From positions 14,823,001 through 14,887,000 of the forward strand of contig NC_091972.1 of the NCBI RefSeq assembly GCF_036711975.1: DNA of 64,000 nucleotides, given 5' to 3'. Source of the DNA: Onthophagus taurus (lineage: Eukaryota; Arthropoda; Insecta; Coleoptera; Scarabaeidae). Both the position numbers and the translations under genes were made by a program. The notes under the pieces were generated by a model that was given only the letters and a program-made list of their open reading frames with translations, had not been told where the DNA came from and did no database searches. Below, one piece after another: positions 21,920 through 41,556 of this stretch. Within the stretch, counting starts at the first letter, position 1, and every line of letters starts with the position of its first letter.

Positions 21920-24900
21920 TCAATCACTTCCATCTACAAGTGAAGAGGAACTTTATCAATATCGATAGTGAAAAGAGCAGTAAATAAAGAAAATTGTTTT
22001 CTTGGGACTTAAAATCCTGAAAACGCTTTTCAAATTCTGTCAAAAGGCTTCCAATTTTCTCTGCATACATTTTGTGTGATATTAGGACACTTGTACTTTC
22101 CTGATACGCCTTACAAGTCGGAAACAAGTCTACTGCTAACTGTTTTTTTCACAGCATCATCTTACACTTGAAAGCTTTCACATGATCATGCATATCTGTT
22201 ATAACTTGACGTGGTCTTTGCAATTTCGTATTTAGGTCCGACAAGTGTTTTTTGATATCTACCATAAATGAAAGATCTTGTAAAAAAAAGTACGTTGGAT
22301 AATAAGCTGACATCCTTTCACTTCCATGAAAGAGCGTGTTTCTTCTTTAAGTTTTCAAAACCGATCGAAAATCATAGAACACAAAAGCTATCGCACTTCT
22401 GCATAATAAAGGAAACATGTGCACTCACTTTCTAAATCACGTAAAAACACAGAAAACTTATGAGAATAAAACTTCTTGATGGATTATACAATGAACATGA
22501 TGAAAATCTGGTTTGTCACTGCCCGTTTTTCTGATCTTTGTAATATTTTAATTAAGCCATTATTTATTCCAGTCATGGACGGAGCTTCGTCTGTTGCACA
22601 GTTTTGACAAATCTAAATTGTACTTTTGCAGAATTCCATAAGCAGCATTCAAAATATCCTTCCCAGTTGTTGTATCATGCTACTAATTCCATTAATTCTT
22701 CATAAACGTTGATATCTCTATCAACAGCACGAAGGAAAACAGCAAATTTTCAACTCAATATGAAAACTCCATTTAAAGTTGACATCCACTATGAATCCCA
22801 AGTACCTGGTTCTGTCCGCCCTTTTTATAAAACCATAGCAAGAACAATTATGACCACTGATTAAGCAATCTCTATTGTAAATACGAATCTCATTCGAGAT
22901 ATAGAGGATAATTGTAACTTTGGAACGTCAAAAAGTAGGATTTTATGAAATTTAAGGACATAATGTACTTAATAAAAGACGTATGTCTAGTAGCAGTAGT
23001 AGCAGCATCATACCACGAAACTCTGCAAACCAGAAGAACTGTGTCATAATGTAACAATTGTTCGCCCATAAATGTATGAATTAGTTAATATACACCAGAT
23101 TCCCAATTCAATTTGGCAATCAGTATATTATGAGCCACAGTATCAAATGCCTTCGCCAAATTCAAAAATATTTCTATAATGGGAATAGATGCATCTAATC
23201 ACTCACTTTCTTGATGAATACAGCAGAAACATCATCAAACCCCCTTCTTTGACGAAAACCGTACTGACAACTGGATATAATGTTGCAGGAAGTTAAAAAG
23301 TTTTTCTAACTGATTTTTTAAACTTTTTCAAACATTTGCTGACAGAGAGATAAGCTTATAGTTTGTGAGCTCTGTAACACAACCTGTATCATACATAGGA
23401 ATAACAAAGGATGTGACAAATTATCCACTGCTAACTGTTTTTTCACAGCATCATCTTACACTTGAAAGCTTTCACATGATCATGCATATATGTTATAATT
23501 TGACGTGGTTCTTGCAATTTCGTATTTAAGTCGAACACGTGTTTTGTGATATCTACCATAAATGAAAGATCTTGTAAAAAAGGTACGTCGGATAATAAGC
23601 TGACATTTTGTCGTTTCACTTCTATGCAAGAGCGTATTTCTGTTCTTTAAGTTTTTAAAACCGATCGAGAATCATAGAACATGAAAGCTATCGCAATTCT
23701 GCATAATAAAGTAAACCTGTACACTCACTTTCTAAATCACGTAAAAACACAGAAAACTTTTGAGCATAAAACTTCTTTGTAGATTATACAATGAACATGA
23801 TGAAAATCTGGTTTGTCACTGCCCGTTTTTCTGATCTTTGTCTGTAATATTTTAATTAAGCCATTATTTATTCCAGTCATGGACAGAGCTTCGTCTGTTG
23901 CACAGTTTTGACAAATCTAAATTGTACTTTTGCAGAATTCCATAAACAGCATTCAAAATATCCTTCCCAGTTGTTGTATCATGTTACTAATTCCAGTAAC
24001 TCTTCATAAACGTTGATATCTCTATAAACAGCACGAAGAAAAACAGCAAATTTTCAACTCAATATGAAAACTTCATTTAAAGTTGGCATCCACTATGAAT
24101 TCCAAGTAGAAGAACAATTATGACCACTGATTAAGCAATCTCTATTGTAAATACGAATCTCATTCGAGATATAGTGGGTAATTGTAAGTTTGGAACGTCA
24201 AAAAGTAGGATTTTATGGAATTTAAGGACATAATGTACTTAATAAAAGACATATGTCTAGTAGCAGTAGTAGCAGCATCATACCACGAAACTCTGCAAAC
24301 CAGAAGAACCGTGTCATAATGTAACAATTGTTCGCCCATAAATGTATGAATTAGTTAATATACACCAGATTGCCAATTCAATTTGGCAATCAGTATATTA
24401 TGAGCCACAGTATCAAATGCCTTCGCCAAATCCAAAAATATTCCTACAATGGGAATAGATGCATCTAATCACCCACTTTCTTGATGAATACAGCAAAAAC
24501 ATCATCAAACCACCTTCCTTGACGAAAACCGTACTGACAACTGGATATAATGTTGCAGGAAGTTAAAAAGTTTTTCTAACTGATTTTTTAAACTTTTTCA
24601 AACATTTGCTCTCAGAGAGATAAGCTTATAGTTTGTGAGCTCTGTAACACAACCTATATCATACATAGGAATAACAAAGGATGTGACAGATTATCCACTG
24701 CTAACTGTTTTTTTCACAGCATCATCTTACACTTGAAGCTTTCACATGATCACGCATATCTGTTATAACTTCACGTGGTCCTTGCAATTTCGTATTTAAG
24801 TCTGACAAGTGTTTTGTGATATCTACCATAAATGGAAGATCTTGTAAACAAGCTACGTCGGATAATAAGCTGACATTTTGTCCTTTCACTTCTATGCAAA

Positions 24901-25250
24901 AGCGTATTTCTTCTTTAAGTTTTCAAAACCGATCGAGAATCATAGAACACAAAACGTAAAACACAATACGTAAAAACACAGAAAACTTTTGAGCATAAAA
25001 CTTCTTGGTGCCCGTTATTCTGATCTTTGTAATATTTTAATTAAGCCATTATTTATTCCAGTCATGGACGGAGCTTCGTCTGTTGCACAGTTTTGACAAA
25101 TCTAAATTGTACTTTTGCAGAATTCCATAAACAGCATTCAAAATATCCTCCCCAATTGTTGTATCATGCTATTAATTCCAGTAATTCTTCATAAATGTTG
25201 ATATTTCTATCAACAGCACGAAGAAAAACAGCGAGTCTGATTTTCATTTT
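21920..25250 (-). mobile_element. Tandem array of a composite hAT-transposase/RT remnant
   Basis: A 1.3 kb unit begins at 22133, 23428 and 24698 (periods 1295 and 1270). The third copy ends near 25245 with internal deletions, and a further stretch of the same hAT protein lies before the first unit (21920-22130). On the minus strand each unit encodes broken hAT (SCAND3/ZBED5/FAM200-like) protein: DEAPSMTGINNGLI, then VDIKKHLSDLNTKLQRPRQV and, beyond the first unit, FPTCKAYQESTSV. Joined to it is a non-LTR RT fragment (YGFRQRRGFDDVSAVF, AKAFDTV, RYLGFIVDVNFKWSFHI in shifting frames). Many stops and frameshifts exclude function. Copies are about 95% alike by eye, so amplification is fairly recent. 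Confidence 0.75.
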
Positions 25251-25420
25251 ATCTAATCACTTATATTGGCAACAACTCAGTAACTCTTTCAAAGACAGTG
25301 TTCCGGGACAAGGATATATTTTGAAAACTTTTTTATAAATTCACATTCAACAAATGGTTTTGAGTATTTGTTTCTAATCATGCCCGTATACTGGCCAAAC
25401 TTAGTTGTATGACAATCATT

Positions 25421-25555
25421 TATACAGGGCTGTCCCGAAACTCAACGTCAAGCGGGCACCGGGTGAGAGGCCAACCCATACCTGTTCTGGAAAAAATGAG
25501 AAAAAACTTTCATGTCTAGTAAGTAGTTACGTTGAGTTTCGGGACAGCCTGTATA
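25421..25555. mobile_element. MITE with TATACAGG...CTGTCCCGAAAC termini
   Basis: A 135-base element has near-perfect inverted ends of about 27 bases: TATACAGGGCTGTCCCGAAA at the left, and its complement (one base shorter) ending CGGGACAGCCTGTATA at 25555. The TA-flanked ends suggest the Tc1/mariner group. No coding sequence. Confidence 0.7.
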
Positions 25556-25799
25556 ACGACGTTTTGTATTATATAATTTTAGGACACCGACTGTAGTGTT
25601 ACAAATCAAGCAAATAATTTTGTCTTTTACTTCACAGCAAAAACAACTATAATTCGAATCGATCGGTCAAAATCTCAGATGGGAGAAGAGAGCAGACAGT
25701 AAGTTGCAATTTGGAGAAGAGTGAAGGAGTTCCAACACTGGAGTCCGGCAGGGTGTCCTAAGAGTTCGCAGTTCGTGGTAGATATGAAGAGTTAGAGTT

Positions 25800-26045
25800 C
25801 CAAGAGAGCATTTCAGTGGGGATGTTTGGAGGAAGAAGCTGAGAGTTAGCAGTGAGTTTTAAGTGGGAATTCGATCAAGACTTAGAGTCTGGTAAAGAGT
25901 TTCCAAGACTAGAGATGGATTCAGAGAAGTAGTTCGGCGGATTGAGTAATTACTAAGGATACAGTTCCATCTAGTCCAATCCAGCCAAGAAGTCCAGAAG
26001 CTGGAAAAGAAGAAGAGTGTATATAGTCGAGAAGCAAGATTTCTG
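25800..26045 (-). repeat. Dispersed repeat, copy 2 (inverted partner at 21060-21300)
   Basis: Reverse complement of the repeat at 21060-21300. The two copies bracket the tandem hAT/RT array in opposite orientation. The rest of 25560-26220 shows no gene. Confidence 0.6.
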
Positions 26046-26299
26046 ATTAAGAGAAGTTATTCCTAAGAGAAACAGATTTTCTTCTTCTTTTGCCAAAATT
26101 CAATCAATTCACATTAATTTTTTCCCGCCTATAAACATAAATAATTTTATCATTTTCAAAATAACATTTAGTATCTATACGGAAATAATTCCCCATGTCT
26201 CCATTATAAAGATAATAATAATCATAAAACTGGTATCAGCAGATTTTTATTTAGTTCGATTATCTGATACAATAATAATTGATAACAATCATGAAAAAG

Positions 26300-26709
26300 G
26301 GGGAGAGTAAAATCAGTAAAAATCGACCGAATCCGAGTCCGAGGCAGTGCGAGGCGAAGAGTAAGAAAACGTCTATGTTTTTCGGGGCACGCATGCGTGA
26401 GTGTCAATCTACGCCGTACGCGTTCCCGCACCTAAACGAACGTGCAAAAATAACAAGACCGGGGGACGTCGCGTCGCAGATAGAGTCGCCCCGCAAAAAT
26501 AACAAACGACCTCTTGTTAAAGTGCAATATGGCAGTGAGAAAGCAATAACTTTACGTAAGATCTGTACTTACGCGAGGCGAACGTTCGAAAGTGAGCTTA
26601 CTAAAAAAGCACGTGTTTGGGTCTTCTAGTGAGAAAAAAAACCAGTGGAATTCACGGTGATTCCTCTTGTATGCTGTGATGTGAGCTGCTTTCAGTTTCG
26701 AGTCGAGGA
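26300..26709 (+). promoter_or_regulatory. CpG-rich 5' region of Smox
   Basis: CpG-dense, GC-richer sequence directly upstream of the Smox start (GCACGCATGCGTGAG, ACGCCGTACGCGTTCC, GACGTCGCGTCGC). It contains a CACGTG box at 26610-26615. This probably covers promoter and 5' UTR. Open frames on both strands (26222-26629) are by-products of the composition. Confidence 0.45.
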
Positions 26710-33326
<6,617 letters not shown>

Positions 33327-34570
33327 ATGATTTTTTTCTTCAAAAGAAAAAAAGCTAACGTTATTTGTATGTTATTATTTATGGTTTGTTTCGTTGCATT
33401 GGCCCCCTATTTTATTGGGTGGGCGTTTTATTTTGATGCTTATCTTTGAGTTCGATCGATTTTTATAGATGGAGAAAATGAAAGAAAGAAATTTTTAAAG
33501 AATTTTTACCAGTATGTTATAAGAAAATATAAGAGATAGGAATTACCTCAAACAACAAAAACATTTTTTTGTTTAATTTTAATCTTTTTAACTTAAAAAT
33601 GTCATGCATTTGTTTTTATTAACTTAAATTTCGTTATAATTTTGTTATACACATATGGATATATATGAAAAGTATATTATTATATTGATATGAATATAAA
33701 TATAAGGTTTTTTAAAAAGAAATAAAAACTTGTTGGGTAAAAAGCACATCTGTAGTCTGTTTAATATATATTTATACAGGACGAAAAAGGATACATTAAA
33801 AAATAATAAAACATAGCTACCTATTTTTGTACAACTTGATCTCATAATACAAGTATTGACAAAAAAAAATAATAATAAAGTAATAATAACAATTAAACGA
33901 TAATAATAACATAGACATATAAATTTTTATAGTGTTTTTTACCTGACATTTAGAAGTAAAACACTTTTCCCCTTTTTTCAATTAAACCTAGCAAAATATC
34001 ACGAATATTTTTAGTCATTTTTAATATAAAAACACTAATTTTCAATGATAACATTATTTAACCCTTTGAGTACATAGTTATAGTTAGTGGCTCCCATGAT
34101 AATTCTTCATTTAAAATGACTCTAAAACACACCAAAAATGTGAAAGACGCGACATTTTCGTGCTTATACATGTTTTGTTTGTATGCGTATTTTTCTCTCT
34201 CATATCCCTGTGTATAAACTTTTTTAAACAACATTTTAATTAATGACTGCGGAAGATAATATTTTGAGTTGTTCTATTCCAGTTTTGCTATCTTTATTCT
34301 TGCATCTGTTGACTCATCTGCTACAATCTTTTAATTGTATTTCTTCCAACATATATTGCTCCTTTTCATTGATTTTGCTGGATTTTCACTACCACTTAAC
34401 AAGGCTTCCACAACCTGTCTCTTGAATGCTTTCCCTTTTTAAGTGGAGATGAATAAGCTTTCAGTTGATCTAAAAGATCAATGAGTAATTTGCTTTGTTT
34501 TATATTAAGACAAATAACTTCACGCTTATCTTGCCACCTTAGAACTACTTAACAGGTGGTAACTTTTTTG
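33327..34570 (+). other. Smox 3' UTR and flank
   Basis: AT-rich sequence after the stop codon with AATAAA hexamers, the first convincing one at 33721-33726. No coding frame; open frames here are chance. Confidence 0.45.
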
Positions 34571-34577
34571 GGGGCAT

Positions 34578-34910
34578 TTATATCTTTCCATCTATAGAAA
34601 CGAAAGTTTGGCAATAGTGTTTGTCGGATTGGCAAGCCATGATTTGTAGCTTTTGATATTCAACGGGATGAACCAACAAATTAATTTTTTTTAAAAGCTT
34701 CCTGTAACTGCCGACCAAACCATAATTTTCTTCTGAGTTATGTTCTTCATTTTCACTTTCAATTTCATCTAGAATGTAATATCTGGAGATTACAGCTTCT
34801 ATAGTATCTTCAGAAGATGTTACTACATTAAGACTTTGATTAATGTGTCTGGAGCTCGAAGCCTTGCTAGCTCGCACATCTTTACAGCGTTTGAAAGGGA
34901 ATCTAAAAAT
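34578..34910 (-). other. Unassigned candidate exon
   Basis: A minus-strand frame of about 108 codons follows a good acceptor (TATATTTTTAG at about 34912) and ends in a stop at 34578. The sequence is charged and varied (a DEIESENEEHNSEEN acidic patch, then LLVHPVEYQKLQIMA and a CQSDKHYCQTF segment). This is unusual for chance frames in this AT-rich stretch. I recognise no family. It could be a terminal exon of an unknown gene or a piece of transposase. Confidence 0.25.
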
Positions 34911-35320
34911 ATATAATTGCAAATAGCATTTTTATGTCCTCGATAATTTATTAATGTATATAGTGTAAAAAATTCAATTTTCGATTTTTTTTTTTAGCTG
35001 AAAGATAATTTAATTTAAAGAATTTGAGCCTTCAGACTCAGGAATATATTCATCTGAAGAATTATTTGTACAGTTAATGTGTTAAACAAATCAATTGATG
35101 AATTAGGTGGCGGCAATTTTGCTCAGTTTTCTTCCAATGCAAAGAACTACCTAAAATAGCATTTTTGCCAAAACAAATACATAACACATTATACATTGAA
35201 ATTGCTCGGTTTTACGAAGCTTAACTTAACACAACGGAAACATTAAATGTTAATTAATCAATGTAAGAATATTGGACGATCAACTAAAAAATCTCTATTA
35301 AATAGAAAATTTTTTAAATA

Positions 35321-35467
35321 CTTATAAACATTATTTTGCAAAAACGGCGAAACAAGTCTATTTTGATTTTTCAAAACACACATTTTGAACCTATATTCAC
35401 TTCCCGATAGTCATTTGTTTTCAAGTTATGACTTGTTTCGCCGTTTTTGCAAAATAATGCTTATAAA
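35321..35467. mobile_element. MITE with 38-base inverted ends
   Basis: Left arm 35321-35358 and right arm 35431-35467 are near-perfect complements around the core TTTTGCAAAAACGGCGAAAC. About 70 unpaired bases lie between. No coding sequence. It abuts the next element almost directly. Confidence 0.7.
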
Positions 35468-35471
35468 GGTA

Positions 35472-35898
35472 CGTTTTCGTAAGGACAAATCCGGCCGACA
35501 TGTTTGTTGGGCGACAAGTTGTCAAAATTAACGTGTGTTTACGTAGTTACTTGTCGGCAACCGACATGTCGTGGAAACGATCTGAAAATCGAACTCTGCA
35601 GTTAGCATCAAGATGGCAGACGATCAAGTCGAACAAGTAGTGTCAGCTTTCGTGGTGTTGGCAGGAAGTAAACCTTTTTTTTTTATTGAAATGACTTGCA
35701 ACATGGATTCCCAACATAATATATGATCACAACACAAATTAACGACTGTTTACGTAGGGACAAATGAACGGTGACCCGACATGTGCGGTTGATTTTTGTA
35801 TCCGACACCGACATGTCATTTTATTGTCCCGACAAGAAATGCATTTCGTTTACGTTATAACCGACAAGTCGGCCGACATGTTGTGTCCTTACGAAAAC
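35472..35898 (+). mobile_element. Non-autonomous PIF/Harbinger-like element with a start-codon remnant
   Basis: Ends GTTTTCGTAAGGACA (left) and TGTCCTTACGAAAAC (right) are inverted. Subterminal ACATGT/GTCGG words (GGCCGACATGT, ACCGACATGTC, CCGACAAGTCGG) repeat in both halves. Near 35612 an ATG begins MADDQVEQVVSAFVVLAGS, which resembles the N-terminus of Harbinger-encoded proteins, and then the frame is lost. The superfamily call is tentative; no duplicated target site was identified. Confidence 0.5.
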
Positions 35899-35899
35899 A

Positions 35900-37060
35900 A
35901 GGCTTAAGCATTTTATTGAATTTATTCCATAATTTTGCTGCACACTGTATATGGATTAAGATCATTTAAAAAAAAGCTACATGCATTCAAGATATTAACA
36001 TTTTGATACTGACATCTTATGATCAAATTGATTTGTCACAAATCCACGTACAATTTGTAGCCTTTGCCTCTTACGCCTTTGTATCTATGTATATTCTTGT
36101 AGTATTTTATAAGTTATTTTTTCATGGCATAAGTGAAGACTGGTTTAAATATTCCTAAAACAATGTGAGCTTCTTATCTGCGTACTCTTTTCCAACCTAA
36201 CATATTTCAACGTTTAAATTCAAAGCATACAATTAATCCAAAATTAATGACAAAGTAGTAAAAAGTCATATATGTATATTTATAAGGTGTTTAAAGGTCA
36301 TAGCACGCTAAGAATCAAATATATTAGAATTTCGTAATGAGTCAAGCGTGTATGGGCATGTATGTACTTTCATAGAAAAAGTTAAATCCGTTTAACCTGT
36401 GTAAGAGTCGTTGTTATTCAAAAGATTGTTTGCACTTTTTGTTATTAAAGAGATTTTTGTTACTACGAAATCATGCAAAAATAATATTTATAAAGTATTA
36501 CGGTGTTCCAACATGCAATTAAATTAGTGGTTACAGGAAAGGACATGTTACAAGAAGTGCCAAATGTAAGCTATTTGTAAAATTAATTTCACAAAGCGCT
36601 CTGTTTCAGCATTTGAATCATCTTTTTGACATTGAAGTAGTTTCAGACGTTCTTCTCTTTTTGTGCATTACACAATACAAAAGTCTTAAGCAGCATTTCT
36701 ACTCTACCAGTTTAAATGCGTGATTTCGTTCAGTAAGTTGACTTGAATTTGATTTCCATGGATCCATCCATTTGTAAGATAGTTGGTATTTGATTTTGTG
36801 CAGATAAATTCTCTTCTCTCCCGTTTTTATTTTCAAAGTTTTATAATTTTGTTTCGTTAGGACCGAATTGTTTTTCTAAGAATGCTTATCATTTGATATA
36901 CTAAGATATTGTGAACATTTTCAAGAATACGAAACATTACTTTTCCTTTGACATAGATCGACATGTTTAGTATTTTTACTTGTGTTGTTTCATATTGTTT
37001 TTACATTTGCTCGGTATTAGTGTATCCTTCCAACAATATCTATCATAAACATTTGTGAAA
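35900..37060. other. No gene seen
   Basis: AT-rich intergenic sequence without a supportable frame or clear repeat. Confidence 0.4.
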
Positions 37061-37745
37061 AAGTTCATAGTTCGAAGCACTTCTACCTATGCTGCTTTTA
37101 CATTGAAAGGTTTGCCCTTTTAGAGCGCTACATTCTTCGGTAACATATCATTTCAAAAGCTTCAATCCTCCTTCGGCAAAATTGTGATGCACACCAATAA
37201 ACTTTTCCTTCATTTTAATATCTTTGAATTTCCTGGAAAACATTCGCATTAACTTTTGTACCCTTTTTTTGGGTTTGTTCATTATCTTAAAAGTATTTTT
37301 AAGCGATTTGAGTCATTTCGACACACACCAATCAACTTTTTCTATTATTCAAATATCTTTGAATTTTCTGGAAAACATTCCCATTCACTTTTATAACTTC
37401 TTTTGGGTTTGTTCATTATCTTGAAAATATTTTTAAGCGGTTTGAATCATTTTGATACACACCAATCAACTTTTTCTATTTCCTGGTATCATGGAAACAC
37501 TTTTAAAAATCTTGTTAAGTATCTTAAAGATGCTTTTAATAAATTTGAGTCATTTCGACACACATCAATCAACTTTTTCTAATATTCTAATATCTTTGAA
37601 TTATTTGTAATGCATCCTATTAAGCTTTTATAATATCTTTCACCTTTGTTAAGATACTTTTAATAAATTTGAGTCATTACTTAATTAGTTAATTGGTAAG
37701 TTCGAAGCACTTTTTGCTATGCTGCTCTTATATTGAAAAGTTTAC
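37060..37745 (+). repeat. Degenerate tandem repeat flanked by a short direct repeat
   Basis: At least three diverged units of about 130-145 bases between 37200 and 37680 share AATATCTTTGAATT, GGAAAACATTC, TTTGAGTCATTTCGACACAC and AATCAACTTTTTCTA. A separate word set (GTTCGAAGCACTT, TATGCTGCT, CATTGAAAGGTTT-like) occurs at 37070-37120 and again at 37700-37745, bracketing the array. Non-coding. Confidence 0.6.
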
Positions 37746-37749
37746 CCTT

Positions 37750-40380
37750 TTAAAACGCTTATTCGTTTGATTAATTTAATATGTAAAGCCTGATGAAAAT
37801 GACCCCAAAACAGTTATACAAATATCTGTCACTTTATGGCAATCCCTAAAGTGATCTTCCTCCACACTAGTTAATAACTGATAACTAGGTATAATTGTTG
37901 TAAGATCATATTCCTTCCATAATGGATTTTCATAATCTTGATCTTGTTTGTGTATGATCCACTGCGTTTGGTGAAACTATTTCTAATACAGAGCTTTTTA
38001 TACTTATTAAAAGTATAAGTAAACCGTAACTCAATAGTTATTGTGCCACAAAATTTCAGGTTTATCTTATTTCAACTTTATTCAACTTCATGAAAATCAT
38101 CGAGCCATTACGCATACGCCCAAATAAGTTTTTCTTTTATAGGTAAATTTGTTACATTATTGTAGCATTTTCATTTTGACACAACTAACTATACAATTGT
38201 AGACTCAAGGGTTAATTAATTTTAAAGCTTTTTAATGATGATAAAACCCTCATATATATAATTTTTATTTTTCAATCATTATAAAATTTCGTAGCATAGA
38301 CGTTGTTAGTGTTGCAAAGGAAGGTGAATTTAAATCGAAACGTAAAGGTTATGAACCTTTAAAATAGAAAGAGATGTGATAAAAAGATTTGAAAAATCTA
38401 AAAAAAAAGAGTGTAAGAGTTTTTTGTAACGTATATTTTGGAAAAGTTATACTTATTGAGAACAAAATCCTTTTTGTGTGTCTTTTACCGTTTTTATGAA
38501 ATGGTATTGGATAATTATAAGCACAGTATAACAAGTACAACAACTTGTTTTTTTTTTTTACAAAAATTAGTAAAAATCAGGTTTATATTAAAGATTATGT
38601 AAAATTAAAAATTGTGCTATTTTTTTTTAATCTAATTGGCTGTGAATTTGGAAAATTGAAAATAAAATTATTTCAAAACTTAATATCGAAGATGAATTAC
38701 CATTTATTGGGTTGTATTTGGTATACAAAGTGCAATTATATTACAAATTTTTTACTTTTGGGAGTATTATCTTGACATTTTGATGTTTATGAAGCTTTTT
38801 ATACATACATATTTACATAGTTATTATTATGAAAAATCGTTTAATGTTGATTTTGAATTCGGACGTATTCTATATTACTGCTACATTCATATGGGCATTA
38901 TTACTGATATTTTGTACCTAAACATTAAGTCCATAATTACTCATATATAAGGACATTGTAATTTTTGCATCATTTTAATTCTAAAATATTTTTAAATGTT
39001 GAAAATAAATATTTTACTTTACTTTTAATAAATTCGTAAAAGTAACCGTCAAAATTTAATAAGCTTATATTGATCACATCACGCCATATGAAAAGGATAA
39101 TTAATTATAAATATTTTGAGATTTTAAGAAACAAAATTAAAACTTTGAACAAAACAGGATTATTAGTATGTAAAAATAGAGCAGGTCGTTTCTATCAAAA
39201 TGTTTATAGTGTATAGTGATGATAAAAAATAATAATCAAAACTTATTTGGTGATATAAAAAAACGACATGTAAATTTAATTATTCGACATTTCTTTTTAA
39301 TCGTAATAATTTTATAAATTTAATCGATTTTATAGGAGTAAGATTGATTGCGTGCAGATAAAAGTTATTGAATTAAAAGTTTTTTGCGACAGTAACAACA
39401 AATTTATCGTTGCGAAAATAATTTAACAAGTTGCTTATTTGAATAATACATTTTTAAAAAACCAAAAAGAAATACACTTTATTATATGGTAGTGTAGAAA
39501 AAAATCAGCGTTTCAAGTTATTTTTTGGTAGCTATAGATTTGTAGAATCGGCCTCAATCATCGATTTCTATTCATTATATTACTTTTTGTTGTTTGCCCT
39601 ATTTAAGCTTAAAGTCCACTATTTCCAAGTGTTTTCAACTTATTAATTATCTTATTTGATGTTGCTCAGAAATTAGTGACTAAAAAATTCTTAAAGAATT
39701 TGGAAAAATTGGACTTTAAACAATCTTTAATTCAGTTGCGTTTTTGTGTCTTTACCATCGTATTTTATACCAAATAATTGTATACTGTATATATTTATAA
39801 TTGTAATTTTTGTTTTAATATTAAGTTTTTAATCAATCCAGTAGATTCTGTCTTCTTGTACTTCGTTTCTTTTATAAAATAAGATGCGAAAACGCGATCG
39901 GATTTTGATATCACAGCTAATTTTTATTATACAGAGTAACTACAAATAGTTGTATAACATTGCGCGAAAAGAGATTAATCATTCGACTATTTGGAGCCAT
40001 TCTGTAGATGTCTCCTTCGACTGTATAGATACAGTTTTGCATTACCAAATTCATGTATCTCTTTTTTTTAAATATATAGTCGTTAATAAGTACAAATGAG
40101 GTGATTTATAATAACACATACACTTATCTTAACTCCTAAAAATCCTCTGAATTCACTGTTATAAAACTTTTATATATCTCATGAGTTCATCAAGTTCATA
40201 GCTTTCTGCAGATGTCCACAGATTTTTACCTGGAATTGGTGAAGATGGTGTCTATTTCTATATAGAAGTGTATAACAATACAGGAATGAACAACTCTGAG
40301 GTAAGATTTATTTATAATTTTATTATATTCCTTTTTACACTTGAATATCCAATATCATTACAATCTGTGGCTAGTTTGAA
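37750..40380. other. No gene seen
   Basis: Very AT-rich, low-information sequence. All open frames here (38349-38775) are composition artefacts. Confidence 0.5.
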
Positions 40381-40419
40381 TAAGACTGATTCATCATTTA
40401 TGGTCCGCGATGCCATTCT

Positions 40420-41240
40420 GTAGTCAATTCTTGTATTTGTATTAATAGAAGATGAATTCCAGTGGCAATATGTAAAATATAATGAGATGTCTTAGGAATC
40501 AAGTTGAATAGGATTGTCCTCTCAACCTCTCTTAACCTTTCTTTTTTAGCTTAGTACTCAGCTTCCAAAAAAAAAAAAATACAGGTTTTCTCTGAAAATG
40601 CTTGGATGCTCAGCTTCTAGTACTTGTACTGTTTTATCTGAAAATTCTGGGGAGTGGAGTACAAAATTAATTATTGAGCGAATGGGAACAAATGTTTTAG
40701 CCGTTTCTGCAACCACAGCTTTAAGAAGTCTATGGCATAGGAAAATGTTTCTGGAAATCTTTTTGCCAATATCAGTATGATACTCGAATCTCAAACCAGG
40801 AGTGTTAACTGTTAAACCTACAATCTATCAGAGTGTTTTTACAGCCTCGTCCAAGACCAAACATAACAGTACAGTCTTGTCTTTATTGAAACACAGCCAA
40901 TTCATACGCTGAAGTTACAACTTATTCGCAGTGATCACATCTGCATACAGCAAAATCTTCATATTATTACCCAAATAGTCTGAATGTTATTCAAATAGGA
41001 AGATATTCAAGATGAAACCCTGAAGGACACTCTTATGATTGGAACATCATCAAATATCTTATTCATCATCTGTTACTACCTACTAGGCATTATGATCTAA
41101 TCTTACCTTGCTAGATACTCTATCACAAGCCCGCGACAAATCTAGAAAGAGATTTCTTGTATTTGTATTAATAGAAGATGAACTCCGATGGCAATGTGTA
41201 AAATATGATGAGATGTCTTAGGAATCAAGTTGAATAGGAA
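40420..41240 (-). pseudogene. Non-LTR RT remnant with a direct duplication at both sides
   Basis: Minus-strand translation of about 40850-41170 gives pieces of RT: FLDLSRACDRV, then KSVLQGFIL and MKILLYADVITA (the GVPQGS and YADD boxes, with DD changed to DV). A segment of about 85 bases (TTCTTGTATTTGTATTAATA...GAATCAAGTTGAATAGG) occurs at 40430-40515 and again at 41152-41240. It was duplicated around the remnant. Frames at 40558-40794 are by-products. Confidence 0.5.
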
Positions 41241-41556
41241 TGTGTAGATTTATTACCTTTAATGAAAAATAGACAACATTGTAATCATACTTATCCAAGA
41301 ATAATAACAACTTATCATCTTTATTACTAACACCAAGACGGAATTAGACTTATAACATAGGTAGTAGATGCAACAGGTCTCCAATTTCTAATGTGCCTGT
41401 TCCTAGAGTTGAAAGGAATTATTATAAACCAAAAGCTGAGCAAACACCAACGAATATGATTGAAGTCCAAAGAAATCAATGCAAGAAATACAAAAGTTTT
41501 ATGGTGCAACATTTATAACAAGGCGGAAAACATAGTTCATGCTTCCAAATACCAAA

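Noticed and set aside
21870..21970. Short acidic frame (ESDTESQSLPSTSEEE) like a piggyBac N-terminus
   Set aside because: Only about 30 codons and overlaps the hAT remnant on the other strand; similarity is compositional.
26222..26629. Overlapping open frames on both strands upstream of Smox
   Set aside because: They lie in CpG-rich promoter/5' UTR sequence, overlap on opposite strands and show no family features; stop codons are simply scarce there.
37224..37424. Open frame within the tandem repeat
   Set aside because: It spans repeat units and repeats its own sequence; composition artefact.
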